From positions 4,423,001-4,487,000 of the forward strand of contig NZ_CP109450.1 in NCBI RefSeq assembly GCF_041438865.1: 64,000 nucleotides of DNA. The letters are read 5' to 3'. The notes below the pieces were generated by a model that had not been told where the DNA came from, did no database searches, and saw only the letters and a program-made list of their open reading frames with translations. The stretch's first letter is position 1. Each line of letters starts with the position of its first letter. This DNA is from Streptomyces sp. NBC_01471. Its GTDB lineage: Bacteria; Actinomycetota; Actinomycetes; Streptomycetales; Streptomycetaceae. A program made the translations under genes and the position numbers. This document shows positions 63,144-64,000 of this stretch, piece by piece.

Positions 63144-64000
63144 CCACTCAGCCGAGCCCCGCCACCCCCACAGCCCCCGCCGCCCCGCTGATCTCGTTGA
63201 CCTGGACCGACCATGTCACGGGCCGTGCGGGCCACTTGGTGGTCGACCGGCTGGTGCGCGGTGTGTCCAGCGGTGGCCTGCGGATGCGGGAGGGCTGCAC
63301 CCTCGACGAGGTCGCCGGGCTCGCCCGGGGCATGACCATGAAGGAGGCCCTGCACTTCAACGGCGACGACCCGACGGCCCGTTACATCCCGCTGGGCGGA
63401 GCCAAGGGCGGTATCGACTGCGATCCGCGGAGCCCCGACGCGTACGGCGTCCTGGTGCGCTACCTGCGGGCCATGCGGCCGTACATCGAGAGGTTCTGGA
63501 CCACCGGCGAGGATCTGGGGCTGAGCCAGGACATCGTGGACAGGGCCGCCGCCGAGGCGGGCCTCGTCTCCTCCATCCAGGCCGTCTATCCGCTGCTGGA
63601 CGACGAGTCCACGGCCCGGCAGCGGCTGGCGGACGCGTTCGCTGTCGAGGTGGACGGCATCGGCCTCGACGAACTGGCGGGCGGCTGTGGCGTGGCCGAA
63701 TCGGTGCTGGCGGTCCTGGACCGGGCCGGAGTCCCGTACGAGGGGACGCGCGTCGCGGTGCAGGGGCTCGGCACGATGGGCGGGGCGACCGCCCGGTTCC
63801 TCGCCGCGGCCGGTCTGAAGATCGTGGCCGTCGCCGACGTCAAGGGCACCATCGCCAACCCCGGCGGGCTCGACGTGGAGGCGCTGCTGGCCGCGCGGGA
63901 CGCGTACGGGGCGGTCGACCGTACCGCCCTCGGCCCCGGCGACGTGGAGCTGCCGGAAAGCGACGCCTGGCTCTCGGCCGACGCCGAGGTGCTCGTGCCG
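63140..64000 (+). CDS. Glu/Leu/Phe/Val dehydrogenase family protein (partial)
   Basis: The gene is open from ATG 63140 to the right edge (287 codons visible, no stop). The N-terminal part has MTMKEALHFNGDDPTARYI-type segment and PLGGAKGGIDCDP, the substrate and catalytic Lys region. WTTGEDLGLSQDIVD replaces the common TEDVGTS segment. The NAD-binding fold shows VAVQGLGTMGGATARFLA (GxGxxG). It oxidatively deaminates an amino acid to a 2-keto acid. Coupled by ATGA to the ThDP gene; with the acyl-CoA dehydrogenase it suggests an amino-acid or 2-keto-acid breakdown path. Confidence 0.88.
   Translation, partial: MTTQPSPATPTAPAAPLISLTWTDHVTGRAGHLVVDRLVRGVSSGGLRMREGCTLDEVAGLARGMTMKEALHFNGDDPTARYIPLGGAKGGIDCDPRSPDAYGVLVRYLRAMRPYIERFWTTGEDLGLSQDIVDRAAAEAGLVSSIQAVYPLLDDESTARQRLADAFAVEVDGIGLDELAGGCGVAESVLAVLDRAGVPYEGTRVAVQGLGTMGGATARFLAAAGLKIVAVADVKGTIANPGGLDVEALLAARDAYGAVDRTALGPGDVELPESDAWLSADAEVLVP

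Overview
The window is chromosomal DNA of a Streptomyces-type actinomycete. GC is very high, third codon positions are almost always G or C, GTG and ATG starts follow purine-rich ribosome binding sites, many operons use 4-base ATGA/GTGA overlaps, and the families are typical of the genus: conservon, futalosine menaquinone genes, DUF397/XRE pairs, DUF3027, DUF2530. No rRNA, tRNA, CRISPR array or intact insertion sequence was seen.

Region by region. 1-5.2 kb is a worn accessory stretch: an IS5-type transposase tail, a G-rich tract, a small-protein/DUF6879 pair, a regulator fused to a broken methyltransferase, an XRE/DUF397 pair divergent from a three-gene small-protein operon, and a chimeric ricin-lectin remnant. 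5.2-10.3 kb holds an XPB-type helicase, a VanZ-like membrane protein with an H1-like tail, and a large helicase-associated protein ending in a WYL-like domain. 10.7-12.6 kb has a membrane protein and a secreted DUF4232 protein. 12.8-16.8 kb is a complete iron-siderophore ABC importer. 16.9-23.2 kb holds a HAD phosphatase, a cold-shock protein, mqnD-mqnB, a DUF2771 lipoprotein, an MFS protein and DUF3027. 23.8-27.0 kb is one large sacsin/Hsp90-like ATPase. 27.2-32.8 kb has a secreted protein, a CtpE-like P-type ATPase, DUF2530 and a purine permease.

32.8-46.1 kb is mixed: MarR-MFS, tandem Uma2 genes with an identical 132-bp leader, an RNA ligase/CPDase-like protein, two aldo/keto reductases around deleted gene remnants, a Tat lipoprotein glycosidase, an SGNH hydrolase, a truncated third Uma2 gene and a pentapeptide protein. 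46.3-49.6 kb is an MFS-TetR pair and serC. 49.8-55.3 kb is a conservon (cvnA-B-C-D plus two P450s, one lacking the ExxR motif). 55.5-60.2 kb has a GlcD/GlcF-type FAD/Fe-S oxidoreductase, an EamA exporter and two small proteins. 60.3-64.0 kb starts a translationally coupled catabolic operon (acyl-CoA dehydrogenase, ThDP enzyme, amino-acid dehydrogenase) behind a promoter flanked by two matching palindromes.

Recurring themes are genes cut by internal deletions (seven remnants), short tandem duplications that span stop codons (three cases), and repeat-encoded linkers. The likeliest new biology lies in the 60.2-64 kb operon with its twin operators, the 19-bp element shared by two unrelated promoters, the XPB/WYL pair, and the 11-bp phased repeat array at 38.96 kb.
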